A stretch of 64,000 bases of DNA from Mesocricetibacter intestinalis (GTDB lineage Bacteria; Pseudomonadota; Gammaproteobacteria; Enterobacterales; Pasteurellaceae), in the NCBI RefSeq assembly GCF_004363295.1, contig NZ_SNYQ01000001.1, positions 1-64,000 on the forward strand, in the 5' to 3' direction. The position numbers were made by a program, and so were the translations under genes. Shown here piece by piece: positions 27,239 to 36,406 of the stretch (position 1 is its first letter; every line of letters starts with the position of its first letter). The notes below the pieces were generated by a model, which saw only the letters and a list, made by a program, of their open reading frames with translations, ran no database searches and was not told the DNA's origin.

Positions 27239-28492
27239 ATGGCGGATAAAAAATTAGGCGTGATTGCCGATGATTTTACCGGGGCTAGCGATATCGCCGG
27301 TTTTTTAAGCGAGAACGGATTACAAACAATCCAAATAAACGGCGTTCCTTTACAGCCATTACCGAATCCAGCCGATGCTCTGGTTATCAGTCTGAAATCC
27401 CGCTCCAATCCGCCTCGGGAAGCGGTGGAACAATCTTTACAGGCGTTACGCTGGTTGCAGAAAAACGGTTGTAATCGTTTTTATTTTAAATATTGTTCGA
27501 CCTTTGATAGTAGTGCGGAAGGTAATATCGGCCCCGTAACCGATGCTTTGCTGGATGCGTTGCAACAAGATTTCACCGTAATCTGCCCGGCCTTACCGAT
27601 AAATGGGCGTACGGTTTTTAACGGCTATTTATTTGTCGGCAATCTTTTACTGAACGAGTCCGGTATGCAGAATCATCCGATTACGCCGATGAAAGATGCC
27701 AGTCTGCTGCGCTTAATGGATGCGCAGGCACAGGGAAAAACCGGTTTGGTGGCGTACCCCGAGGTTATATGTGGAACGGAATCTATTAAAACCTGCTTTG
27801 CGCGTTTAAAAGCGGAGGGATACCGCTATGCGGTGGTAGATGCGACGGAGAACTCTCAGCTCGCCCTACTGGCTGAGGCGGTAAAAGATTTCCCTCTGGT
27901 AACCGGCGGTTCAGGACTGGCGGCTTATATTGCGCGGAGCTATGACCGGCAGGCGCAGAATCTGCCGGCGTTAATTCCCGCCCCGGGCAAAACCGTTATT
28001 TTATCCGGTTCATGCTCGCTGATGACCAATCAGCAGGTGAATTATTACAAGGCGTTGGCTCCGAGCCTGGCATTAGATGCCGAGCAGGCATTGCATAATC
28101 CGGATTACGGCGACGAGCTGTATCGCTGGGTGCTTGCCCATGCGGAACACAAACCGGCACCGATGATTTACGCCACAGTGGAGGTTGCAGCACTGAAACA
28201 GATTCAGCAGCGTTTCGGTGTAGCACAAATCAGCCGAGCAATTGAAGAGGTTTTTGCCTGCCTGGCCGTAAAACTAAAAGCGGCGGGTTTTACCAATTTT
28301 ATCGTCGCCGGCGGAGAAACCTCAAGCATTGTGGTGCAGCGACTGGGGCTTTCGGCTTTTTATATCGGAAAGCAGATTGCGCCGGGCGTTCCCTGGCTGA
28401 AAACATTGGACGCACCTGTTTTTCTGGCCTTGAAGTCGGGAAACTTTGGCACAAAGGATTTCTTTGAAGTTGCACAGGGTATGACGTTATGA
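27239..28492 (+). CDS. otnK: 3-oxo-tetronate kinase OtnK (former DUF1537)
   Basis: A 417-residue kinase of the family formerly DUF1537, which phosphorylates 3-oxo-tetronate at carbon 4 with ATP. The N-terminal IADDFTGASDIAG motif (residues 10-22) marks the substrate domain. The C-terminal nucleotide domain has SGSCS (about 259-263) and AGGETSS (about 358-364). Its start follows ltnD by 3 bases and its end overlaps otnC by 4 (ATGA). Confidence 0.93.
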   Translation: MADKKLGVIADDFTGASDIAGFLSENGLQTIQINGVPLQPLPNPADALVISLKSRSNPPREAVEQSLQALRWLQKNGCNRFYFKYCSTFDSSAEGNIGPVTDALLDALQQDFTVICPALPINGRTVFNGYLFVGNLLLNESGMQNHPITPMKDASLLRLMDAQAQGKTGLVAYPEVICGTESIKTCFARLKAEGYRYAVVDATENSQLALLAEAVKDFPLVTGGSGLAAYIARSYDRQAQNLPALIPAPGKTVILSGSCSLMTNQQVNYYKALAPSLALDAEQALHNPDYGDELYRWVLAHAEHKPAPMIYATVEVAALKQIQQRFGVAQISRAIEEVFACLAVKLKAAGFTNFIVAGGETSSIVVQRLGLSAFYIGKQIAPGVPWLKTLDAPVFLALKSGNFGTKDFFEVAQGMTL

Positions 28493-29121
28493 GGGAAGAG
28501 GAGCAAAAACTACAAATGGTCGCTCTAGCCCGTTCATTGTTTGAGCGCGGTTATAGTGTCGGCGGGGCGGGCAACCTGTCTGTCCGCCTCGATAGAGAAC
28601 GTATTCTGGTAACCCCTACGGGTGCCTCGCTGGGACGTTTACAGGCTGAGCGTCTGGCGGTGGTTGATATGCGAGGAAACCTGCTGAGCGGGGATAAGCC
28701 TTCGAAAGAGTCGGTATTTCATCTAGCCATATATCGCAATAATCCGGCGTGTGGGGCTATCGTGCATCTGCATTCCACTTATTTAACCGCACTATCCTGT
28801 CTGCAGGGGTTGGATCCGGATAATGCGATTCGAGCCTTTACCCCCTATTATGTGATGCGGGTCGGTAAGCTGGCGGTGGTGCCTTATTATCCACCGGGCG
28901 ACGGCAATATTGCACGCGAACTGGGAGAACGGGCAAATCGGGGTAAAGCTTTTCTGTTAGCCAATCACGGCGTTGTGGTATGCGGCGAAAATTTGGTCGA
29001 TGCGCTAGAAAATACGGAAGAATTGGAGGAAACCGCAAAACTGTATTTTATTTTACAGGGACATAAAATCCGCTATCTCACAGCAGCGGAAATCAAGGAT
29101 TTAGAACACAGAGGGAAATAG
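28489..29121 (+). CDS. otnC: 3-oxo-tetronate 4-phosphate decarboxylase OtnC
   Basis: A 210-residue class II aldolase/adducin-family enzyme that decarboxylates 3-oxo-tetronate-4-phosphate to dihydroxyacetone phosphate and CO2. The GGAGNLSVR substrate loop (about 22-30), zinc motif HLHSTY (about 92-97) and NHGVVVCG (about 163-170) are visible. The start overlaps the otnK stop. It is related to UlaF (15512-16207) in fold; the context separates their roles. Confidence 0.93.
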   Translation: MREEEQKLQMVALARSLFERGYSVGGAGNLSVRLDRERILVTPTGASLGRLQAERLAVVDMRGNLLSGDKPSKESVFHLAIYRNNPACGAIVHLHSTYLTALSCLQGLDPDNAIRAFTPYYVMRVGKLAVVPYYPPGDGNIARELGERANRGKAFLLANHGVVVCGENLVDALENTEELEETAKLYFILQGHKIRYLTAAEIKDLEHRGK

Positions 29122-29123
29122 AT

Positions 29124-29900
29124 ATGCCTAAATTTGCAGCGAATTTAACCATGATGTTTAACGAAGTACCTTTTCTGGAACGGTTTGAAGCGGCCGCCGT
29201 CGCCGGTTTTAAATATGTGGAATATCTCTGGCCTTATGATTATCCGGTTCAGCAATTAAAAGCGAAACTGATTGAAAACGGTTTACAGCAGGTTTTATTT
29301 AACACCTCCGGCGGCGATATCGGAGGGGGCGAATGGGGAATATGCGCGCTCCCCGGCCGGGAAGAGGAAGCACGGCGCGATATTGACCGCGCACTTGAAT
29401 ATGCTATCGGGCTCAATTGTCCGCGGGTGTTGTTGATGGCAGGTGTGGTTCCGCCCGGCGAAGATAAAGAGGAATATCGGCGTACCTTTATTGATAATGT
29501 GCGTTATGCGTCGAAGCAATATCGGCCGTACGGTATCGATATTATGCTGGAGGCCTTAAGCCCCGAAGTCAAACCTAACTATCTTTACAGCAGCCAGTAT
29601 CAGGCCTTGGAACTGGCGGAACTCATAGATTGCGATAACGTTTACATTCAGCTGGACTATTATCACGCCCAAAATGTGGACGGAAACCTCAGTCGCCTGA
29701 CCAATAGATTGAAACAGCGGCTCGGTCATATTCAGATCGCTTCCGTCCCGGATCGCCATGAACCCGATGAAGGGGAAATCAATTATGTCCATCTGTTCGG
29801 GTTGTTGGATGCCATCGGCTATGAGGGCTTTGTCGGCTGCGAATATCAACCGCGTACCACAACGCAAGCCGGTCTGGGTTGGTTTGAACAATACAAATAA
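29124..29900 (+). CDS. otnI: 2-oxo-tetronate isomerase OtnI
   Basis: A 258-residue TIM-barrel isomerase of the hydroxypyruvate-isomerase (Hyi) family, converting 2-oxo-tetronate to 3-oxo-tetronate. Conserved metal and acid residues are visible in MLEALSPEVKPNY (Glu), QLDYYHAQ (Asp, His) and GCEYQPR (Glu). The order ltnD-otnK-otnC-otnI is that of H. influenzae HI1010-HI1013. It starts 2 bases after otnC. Confidence 0.92.
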   Translation: MPKFAANLTMMFNEVPFLERFEAAAVAGFKYVEYLWPYDYPVQQLKAKLIENGLQQVLFNTSGGDIGGGEWGICALPGREEEARRDIDRALEYAIGLNCPRVLLMAGVVPPGEDKEEYRRTFIDNVRYASKQYRPYGIDIMLEALSPEVKPNYLYSSQYQALELAELIDCDNVYIQLDYYHAQNVDGNLSRLTNRLKQRLGHIQIASVPDRHEPDEGEINYVHLFGLLDAIGYEGFVGCEYQPRTTTQAGLGWFEQYK

Positions 29901-29986
29901 ACCAAAGTTAGGTTGTTTTTCTCCTGTTTTTAAAACTCCGTAAAAAAACGACCGCTCTTGCACAACTTATTCCATAAGGAGCTGTT

Positions 29987-30943
29987 ATGAAAATTGTAAT
30001 TACCGGTGCTCAGGGATTTTTAGGCCGGCGTTTAACCGAAACCTTGCTTAGCCGTACGGATATTAATATTCGCAAATTAATTCTGATCGATGTAGTTAAA
30101 CCTGTCGTCGCACAGGATGATCCGCGCCTGCAATGGGTACAAATGGATCTCAGTAATCCGGACGGGCTGGAAGGGCTTATTGATGGCGAAACCGATGCGG
30201 TTTTCCATCTGGCGGCAATTGTTAGCAGTCATGCCGAACAGGATCCGGATTTAGGCTATGCGATAAATTTTTTGGCCACTCGGAATCTGCTTGAAGTATG
30301 CCGTGGCAATAACCCGAATATTCGTTTTATTTTTTCCAGTTCACTGGCGGTTTTCGGCGGTGAGCTACCGGCGCAGATTCAAAATCATACGGCACTCACG
30401 CCGCAATCGACTTACGGTACGCAGAAAGCCATGTGTGAACTGCTGATTAATGATTATAGTCGTAAAGGTTTTGTGGACGCTTTATCCGTACGTTTACCGA
30501 CCATTTGTATTCGCCCGGGCAAACCGAATAAGGCAGCCTCCTCTTTTGTCAGCAGCATTATGCGCGAACCTTTACACCAACAAAGGGCGATTTGTCCCGT
30601 GGCACCGGAATTACGACTCTGGCTATCCAGCCCGAATACGGTTATTGACAATTTTATCCATGCCTTAACTCTACCGAGCTTGCCGCAGCGCAGCTGGCAC
30701 GTGATAAATCTGCCGGGTTTCAGTATCAGTGTGCATCATATGCTAGAAGCGCTGGCCGCCATTAAAGGCGAGGAGATTTTAGGTTATATCGACTTTGAAT
30801 TTGATGCGGCGATTAACGATATCGTGGCCAGCTGGCCGGCGGAAATCAACTGCGAGCAGGCGTTAAGCCTCGGATTTAAAGCGGATTCTTCCTTTAAGGA
30901 GGTTATCAACCAGTTTATTCGCTGCGATATGCGGTTCGAATGA
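29987..30943 (+). CDS. denD: D-erythronate dehydrogenase DenD (SDR family)
   Basis: A 318-residue extended short-chain dehydrogenase with NAD motif GAQGFLG (7-13) and catalytic Tyr143-x3-Lys147 in STYGTQK. In the H. influenzae pathway DenD oxidises D-erythronate to 2-oxo-tetronate, joining the LtnD branch. It starts 86 bases after otnI, with TAAGGAGC before the ATG. Confidence 0.9.
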   Translation: MKIVITGAQGFLGRRLTETLLSRTDINIRKLILIDVVKPVVAQDDPRLQWVQMDLSNPDGLEGLIDGETDAVFHLAAIVSSHAEQDPDLGYAINFLATRNLLEVCRGNNPNIRFIFSSSLAVFGGELPAQIQNHTALTPQSTYGTQKAMCELLINDYSRKGFVDALSVRLPTICIRPGKPNKAASSFVSSIMREPLHQQRAICPVAPELRLWLSSPNTVIDNFIHALTLPSLPQRSWHVINLPGFSISVHHMLEALAAIKGEEILGYIDFEFDAAINDIVASWPAEINCEQALSLGFKADSSFKEVINQFIRCDMRFE

Positions 30944-30990
30944 AAGGTGCTTGGCGGCGCCGATGTTCAATCTTATTGTAAGGAATACCT

Positions 30991-32457
30991 ATGTTCGGAC
31001 TTCCCACACCGGTTATCGGTTTAATTATTGCGGTATTCGTTCTTGTGGTTCTAGTGTTAAGAACGCGCGTTCATGCATTTATTGCCATGCTAATTGCTGC
31101 GGCGATTGCGGGTATTATCGGCGGAATGAGCGTTAGCGATACGCTCGGTGCCATTAGCAAAGGATTCGGCGGCACCTTAGGCGGAATAGGTATCGTTATC
31201 GGCCTCGGGGTTATGATGGGCAGTATTCTGGAAGTTTCCGGTGCCGCGGAAAAAATGGCTTATAGTTTTATAAAATTCTTAGGCAAGAAAAAAGAGGAAT
31301 GGGCGTTGGCGATTACCGGTTATGTGGTCAGCATTCCTATTTTTGTTGATTCGGCTTTCGTGATTTTGTATCCCGTGGCTAAGGCGCTGGCGAAAAAAGG
31401 GAAACGTTCCCTGCTAACCCTGGGGGTCGCCCTTGCCGGCGGTCTGGTGGTTACCCATCATACTGTTCCTCCTACTCCGGGGCCTTTAGGGGTGGCGGGC
31501 ATATTCGGGGTTGATATCGGCGCTATGTTGCTGGTAGGCATGGCCTTTGCTCTGTTCCCTGTTATCGGTATCGTATTATATGCGCAATGGCTGGATAAAA
31601 AATATCCCTCCTTTAACCAGGAAACTTTTAGCCGGGAAGAATTAAAACAGAAATACGAGGATTATATCGAAAAGGGCAAAAACAAAGATTTACCGGGGCT
31701 GGGACTGTCTCTGTTGCCGATTGTGCTGCCCATCGGTCTGATTTTTATTAAGGCATTATTTGATCTGGCGATTAAAACCAGTCCGCAAATAGCAGAAGCG
31801 GCGCTGTATAAATTGTTCGCCTTTATCGGTCATCCGATGATTGCCCTGGCAATCAGCGTATTAATCGCCGTTTATACCTTATTACCGAAAGCGGATAAAA
31901 ATACCACCGCACTTCATCTGGAAGAGGGGGTGAAAACCGCCGGGATTATTTTGTTGGTTACCGGTGCGGGCGGTGCGCTGGGTGCGGTGCTACGCGAAAG
32001 CGGAGCCGGTACCGCTCTGGCCGAACAAATTGCCGCCTTGCCGATTTCACCGATTCTGATCCCCTTTATCGTTTCTACCTTGGTACGTTTTATTCAGGGC
32101 TCGGGTACTGTGGCGATGATTACCGCCGCATCTATTTCCGCTCCTATTCTAATGCAAATTCCGGGCGTTAATATGCTGCTTGCCGCACAGGCGGCAACCA
32201 TGGGTTCATTGTTCTTCGGGTATTTTAACGACAGCTTATTCTGGGTGGTTAATCGTATGATGGGGATTAATGATGTTGGCAAGCAAATGATCGTTTGGTC
32301 GGTACCTACCACCGTCGCCTGGGCTAGCGGCGGCTGTCTGGTGATTCTATCCAATCTGATATGGGGGAACGACGGTTCAGTGTTCGATTTAATTTTACCG
32401 CTCGGCGTTCTGGCCGCCATTTTGCTGTACGTTAAAATTCAGAATAGGGGCGACTAA
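30991..32457 (+). CDS. GntP-family hydroxy-acid permease, probably for tetronates
   Basis: A 488-residue inner-membrane carrier of the gluconate:proton symporter family with about twelve to fourteen membrane segments and the typical THHTVPPTPGPLG motif near residues 153-165. Position after denD matches HI1015 in H. influenzae, so tetronates are the likely cargo. A 47-base gap to denD and a 44-base gap to the following esterase keep it in the same operon. An exact uptake signal lies inside. Substrate not proven. Confidence 0.88.
   Translation: MFGLPTPVIGLIIAVFVLVVLVLRTRVHAFIAMLIAAAIAGIIGGMSVSDTLGAISKGFGGTLGGIGIVIGLGVMMGSILEVSGAAEKMAYSFIKFLGKKKEEWALAITGYVVSIPIFVDSAFVILYPVAKALAKKGKRSLLTLGVALAGGLVVTHHTVPPTPGPLGVAGIFGVDIGAMLLVGMAFALFPVIGIVLYAQWLDKKYPSFNQETFSREELKQKYEDYIEKGKNKDLPGLGLSLLPIVLPIGLIFIKALFDLAIKTSPQIAEAALYKLFAFIGHPMIALAISVLIAVYTLLPKADKNTTALHLEEGVKTAGIILLVTGAGGALGAVLRESGAGTALAEQIAALPISPILIPFIVSTLVRFIQGSGTVAMITAASISAPILMQIPGVNMLLAAQAATMGSLFFGYFNDSLFWVVNRMMGINDVGKQMIVWSVPTTVAWASGGCLVILSNLIWGNDGSVFDLILPLGVLAAILLYVKIQNRGD
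31906..31914 (-). repeat. DNA uptake signal sequence inside the GntP-family gene
   Basis: Exact ACCGCACTT (minus-strand AAGTGCGGT) in coding sequence. Confidence 0.75.
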
Positions 32458-32501
32458 TAACATGGGGTTTCCCCGTTAACCTTTTTTAATCAGAGGTAGT
32501 T

Positions 32502-33845
32502 ATGCGGAAATGGATTTTCCTTTACTTATTCCTGCCGGCTTTGTCCGCTGTCGGTGAAATAAGCGCGGATAGCCCTCAGATTCCTGCTTGGGTGGGGGTA
32601 ACCCTGCTCAGTGAAGTAACGGAGCAGGGACAACGAATCAATGCGGTTGCGCTGGAATATGAATCCGATGTGTTATCCGGTAGTAATTTAGGACATTTGT
32701 ATCGGGTTGCTACCAGTTTGGATCAGCAGGGGCAGGAACCCCGTTCGGTGTTAAAAGCCTATGTCAATGATAAGGCGGAAACCGCTTATCAAGCAAAAAC
32801 CGGCAGATTTGTAATTATTGAACTGGATAGCAGGGATAACAATGCCGCCCTGTATAGCCTGCGCAAGGAAAACGAACGACCGATGAAATTTAGAGCCAGG
32901 GATAGCGATGGCAAGATTATTGAGATCGAAAAAGTCCAGAGGAATAATGTGCCGAAGTTTTATCATGCGCGGTTACAATACCATATTGAACAAAAGGGAC
33001 TACTCAAACTGAGTAACGGCAAGACTTTAGACGGCTTTATAGTTAGTCAGAGTGCAGCTAAAAATAAGGTAAAAAATCGCTATATTGATAATTTCATCGC
33101 ACATCAGGTGGCATCTGGCGATCCTCATAATATTCTGCGCTATCGTTTATATACGCCGACGGGCAGCGCCAAGTCCTATCCGCTACTCCTGTTTTTGCAC
33201 GGTTCGGGCCAAGTAGGTTCGGACAATCTGGCTCAGTTGCTGTCTAGCAAAGGAGCCACCTTTACCTTGGCATATGAGCAAGGTTTTGTTCTGGCGCCGC
33301 AATATTCTTCCGTATTCGATCCTTTTGATGACGCAAACAAGGGCCAGCGTGGCGGGATTCACTGGCAGAGCGATAACCGGATGGATTTAGTGTTGCAGAT
33401 GCTTGATCGGACGCTAGCGAAGAACCCTACCATTGATAAACGACGGATTTATCTGGTAGGACTGTCGCGTGGGGCGGAAGGCGCACTAAAACTCTTGCAA
33501 AAACGACCGCACTTTTTTGCCGGTGCACTTCTAATTAGCGGACGTGAGGCGGATTCTCTGGAATGGATTGACGGCAATGCGACGCCGGCGAGTTTGGCTC
33601 CGCTTAAAAACGTACCTATATGGTTTTTCCACAGTAAACAAGATCAGGTAGCGCCGGTGCAGGGTTCACGGATTAATTATCGGATTCTGTCAGCATTAGG
33701 AGCGCCCTATGTGAAATATACCGAATTCAGTTTTATTCGGGCCGGGGATAACGGCATTATCAATCACAATCCGCATAATAGCTGGGATGCGGTATTCAAT
33801 AGCCCGGAAGTGATTACTTGGTTACTAGCACAGAGATTACCCTGA
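32502..33845 (+). CDS. Exported alpha/beta hydrolase (esterase-like) of unknown substrate
   Basis: A 447-residue protein with an N-terminal signal peptide (about residues 1-22) and so probably periplasmic. Residues 30-190 are a beta-rich domain that may be the Ig-like N-terminal domain of some carboxylesterases. The alpha/beta hydrolase domain runs from about 205 to the end. Visible parts are the oxyanion motif LFLHGSGQ (about 229-236), nucleophile Ser322 in GLSRGAEG, acid Asp381 and His422 or His425 in HNPHNSWD. I do not know the substrate. It is the first of three hydrolase genes that follow the tetronate permease in the same operon. Confidence 0.85.
   Translation: MRKWIFLYLFLPALSAVGEISADSPQIPAWVGVTLLSEVTEQGQRINAVALEYESDVLSGSNLGHLYRVATSLDQQGQEPRSVLKAYVNDKAETAYQAKTGRFVIIELDSRDNNAALYSLRKENERPMKFRARDSDGKIIEIEKVQRNNVPKFYHARLQYHIEQKGLLKLSNGKTLDGFIVSQSAAKNKVKNRYIDNFIAHQVASGDPHNILRYRLYTPTGSAKSYPLLLFLHGSGQVGSDNLAQLLSSKGATFTLAYEQGFVLAPQYSSVFDPFDDANKGQRGGIHWQSDNRMDLVLQMLDRTLAKNPTIDKRRIYLVGLSRGAEGALKLLQKRPHFFAGALLISGREADSLEWIDGNATPASLAPLKNVPIWFFHSKQDQVAPVQGSRINYRILSALGAPYVKYTEFSFIRAGDNGIINHNPHNSWDAVFNSPEVITWLLAQRLP
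33506..33514 (-). repeat. DNA uptake signal sequence inside the exported esterase gene
   Basis: Exact ACCGCACTT in coding sequence, followed by TTTTTTGCC. Its presence suggests the gene has resided in this lineage for some time. Confidence 0.75.
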
Positions 33846-33855
33846 GGAGGAGTCG

Positions 33856-34530
33856 ATGAACTATCAGCTTCTGTCTTATCCCCTGGATATTGCCGATCCC
33901 GGTTTTCCCGGGGAACCTACCCTAAGTATTCAAAAAAGTACCCGTATTGCCGACGGAGATATGTATAACAGTTCGATCGTACATTTATTCAATCATTTCG
34001 GTACGCATTTTGATGCGCCGAATCATTTCAACCCCAAAGGGGCTACCATCAGCGAACTGCCACTGCAGCGTTTTATTTATGAGCGACCGCTGTTATTGGA
34101 TATTCCTAAATCTGCGGGGGAGATGATTCAGCCAATTGATCTGGAAATTCATTTGAGCGCTATCCGCCGGGCGGATTTTCTGATGATACGCACCGGGTTG
34201 GAAAAGCTGCGTATGCAGCATCCTAATCAATATGCGACTAAAGGTGTAGCAGTCAGCGTTCAGACGGCTCGTTATTTGATGGAACATGCGGCTAATCTGA
34301 AAGCACTCGGATTTGATTTTATTTCACTTGCCTCCCCTGACCACCCTGAACAAGGGATAAAGTCGCATCAAATTATGCTAGGTATGTTCAGCCATCATTT
34401 CATCTGTATTATTGAGGATATGAAGCTATCTGCAGTGGATAAAACTCGTTTGAAACGTATTTTTGCCATGCCCTTGTTGATCCGAGGGATCGACAGCGCA
34501 CAAGTCTGTATTTTAGCCGAGAGTGAGTAA
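33856..34530 (+). CDS. Cyclase-family metal-dependent hydrolase
   Basis: A 224-residue cytoplasmic protein of the cyclase/kynurenine-formamidase-like family. The signature HxGTHxDxPxHF is present (His47, Thr50, His51, Asp53, His57), which binds zinc or manganese. A later IIEDMKL (about 186-192) likely supplies the conserved Glu. The family hydrolyses amides, lactone- or isatin-type rings. It lies 10 bases after the exported esterase with GAGGAGTCG before the ATG. No tryptophan-degradation gene is near, so kynurenine formamidase is unlikely; a lactone or ester substrate is more in keeping with the operon. Confidence 0.85.
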   Translation: MNYQLLSYPLDIADPGFPGEPTLSIQKSTRIADGDMYNSSIVHLFNHFGTHFDAPNHFNPKGATISELPLQRFIYERPLLLDIPKSAGEMIQPIDLEIHLSAIRRADFLMIRTGLEKLRMQHPNQYATKGVAVSVQTARYLMEHAANLKALGFDFISLASPDHPEQGIKSHQIMLGMFSHHFICIIEDMKLSAVDKTRLKRIFAMPLLIRGIDSAQVCILAESE

Positions 34531-34534
34531 TTCT

Positions 34535-36337
34535 ATGCAAAAAAGCGACAATAGTTACTGGTTAGCCATTTTGTTCTGTTGTTTAAGTTTTATCGGCGCC
34601 TATTTGAGTTCCTTGGTCGAGCGGGATTTCGGGCGAATCGAGATCAGCCGTTTTAGCTTTATAAGCGAAGAAATGCAACCGATGCACGCTAAATTATATC
34701 GCCCCCTGTCGGCAACGCCACAGCACCCTAAACCGGGTTTGCTGGCGTTACACGGTTATCAGAGTGATAAGGAAGCCGCCGCCACTTTCGGCGCATTGGA
34801 ATTAGCAAAGCGAGGTTTTGTGGTATTGGCGATCGATCACTTCGGTCATGGTTATTCGACCGCTTTGCCTGCTTCGGATAAAAATATGAGCGGTGCTAAT
34901 AACGGTTACCGTTATTTGAAAAGCTTGCCTTTTGTCGATAAAGAAAGGTTGGGTATATTCGGACATTCCACCGGCGCCCTAAATGCGATACGAGTAGCGA
35001 AGCTTAATCCCGATCATAAAGCGGTAAACGGTCTAAGCGCTAACGGCGGCGACGAAAGTTTACATAATTATCTGCTGACTCAGGGGCTATTTGAAGAAAT
35101 AGGCGGCTATCGGGAAAAAATCTTCCCGGTTAAAGCGTTGGTGAATAATCAAAAACGTCTGGCAGCTTTTTCATTGTCAGCAGATGACATATTGCAATGG
35201 AATCATACCTATGGTGATTTTGCTGATGGTTCCGCGCGGCGAGCGGCATTGGTAAAGGGCACTCATTTGGGGGTAATGATTGCCGCACACAGCAATAAAG
35301 AAGCGATTTTATGGTTTAATCGGGCACTACAGGATGGTAAACAAACGGAGGATTGGATTGACCCCGAACAACAAACCTATTGGTATAAAGAACTTGCCGG
35401 GTTGGTTGCGCTTGCAGCGGCATTGATTTCCTCCCTGTTTGTAGCGAATGCCTTATTAAGCACGGCATATTTCTCCTCGGTAACTAAACCTGTAACAAAA
35501 CAGACCGCAGTTTCCAGCTCACAATGGCGGATTTTTGCATTTATCAATTTGCTTGCCACGATGATTTTGTATCCGTTATTTACCCGCTGGGGCGGCGCTA
35601 ACGAACCTATTGCTTCATTATTGCCCTTTATGCCTTTGGAAATGGGCAATGGCATTATTACCTGGCTAACGGTCAGCGCCCTAATTAATCTGATTTTTTT
35701 CTTATGCTGGAAAAGAGGCAACTCGGTTTGTTTGCGTCGGTTCGGGGTGCTGAGTGATTCTCCCGAAATATCTACCATTGTACTCGCAGGGCGTTATTTA
35801 TTACTTAGTGTGCTGTTAATCCTTTGGTTGTATTTCATTGCGACTTTTATCTATCAGTATTGGGGGGCGGAACTACGCTTTTTGTGGCCGTTGCTGAAGC
35901 CGTTGAATGCAGAACGATTTAATTTGCTTTCGCAATATTGGCTGCCGATTTTAGTGTTTTTCTTCGTTTTTAACGGATTGATCGTTTCCGTGCAGATGAA
36001 GCAGAAAAACCGCGCTTCTTTTAGCGCGACTTTAGCAAGCTGGACGCTGAATACGGCGATTTTTGCCGCCGGCGGCTTAATTCTGCTGTGGTTGCTGCAT
36101 TTCGTGCCGGCTTTTATGCAGATTGGCCCGGGTTTTGATGTTATCGGTCTACCGCAATTCGGCGGGCGTTGGATGATGATGCTGGCGGTGATTATTCCGC
36201 AGTTTATTGTATTCGGCTTGCTCCATCACTGGTGCTATTTGAAAACGGGCTATATTTATCTCGGCGTATTTTTCACTTCAATGCTGATGACTTGGATTAT
36301 GGTCGGTGGGCAGGTTATCGGGCGTTTTTTGGCTTGA
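34535..36337 (+). CDS. Membrane-anchored alpha/beta hydrolase with a polytopic C-terminal half
   Basis: About 600 residues. One N-terminal membrane segment (about 9-29) leads to an alpha/beta hydrolase domain (about 40-280) with HGYQ (His73), DHFGHG (101-106), nucleophile Ser145 in GHSTGALNA and a candidate His244 in GTHLG. The second half has about seven further membrane segments. By topology the hydrolase domain may face the periplasm. A GTG at 34523, overlapping the previous stop region, is an alternative start; neither has a strong ribosome site. Function unknown. Last gene of the operon; the stop codon lies inside a terminator-like hairpin. Confidence 0.82.
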   Translation: MQKSDNSYWLAILFCCLSFIGAYLSSLVERDFGRIEISRFSFISEEMQPMHAKLYRPLSATPQHPKPGLLALHGYQSDKEAAATFGALELAKRGFVVLAIDHFGHGYSTALPASDKNMSGANNGYRYLKSLPFVDKERLGIFGHSTGALNAIRVAKLNPDHKAVNGLSANGGDESLHNYLLTQGLFEEIGGYREKIFPVKALVNNQKRLAAFSLSADDILQWNHTYGDFADGSARRAALVKGTHLGVMIAAHSNKEAILWFNRALQDGKQTEDWIDPEQQTYWYKELAGLVALAAALISSLFVANALLSTAYFSSVTKPVTKQTAVSSSQWRIFAFINLLATMILYPLFTRWGGANEPIASLLPFMPLEMGNGIITWLTVSALINLIFFLCWKRGNSVCLRRFGVLSDSPEISTIVLAGRYLLLSVLLILWLYFIATFIYQYWGAELRFLWPLLKPLNAERFNLLSQYWLPILVFFFVFNGLIVSVQMKQKNRASFSATLASWTLNTAIFAAGGLILLWLLHFVPAFMQIGPGFDVIGLPQFGGRWMMMLAVIIPQFIVFGLLHHWCYLKTGYIYLGVFFTSMLMTWIMVGGQVIGRFLA

Positions 36338-36366
36338 AACGCCCGATGTTATTGATGTTTTACTTT
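36317..36366 (+). terminator. Terminator-like hairpin at the end of the tetronate/hydrolase operon
   Basis: An 11-bp perfect stem (36317-36327 with 36337-36347), 9-base loop containing the end of the last gene, then a T-rich but interrupted tail. Confidence 0.55.
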
Positions 36367-36406
36367 TAAGCCGAGAATAAAGTAAGCTCTCGCCTATGTT
36401 CGGGAA

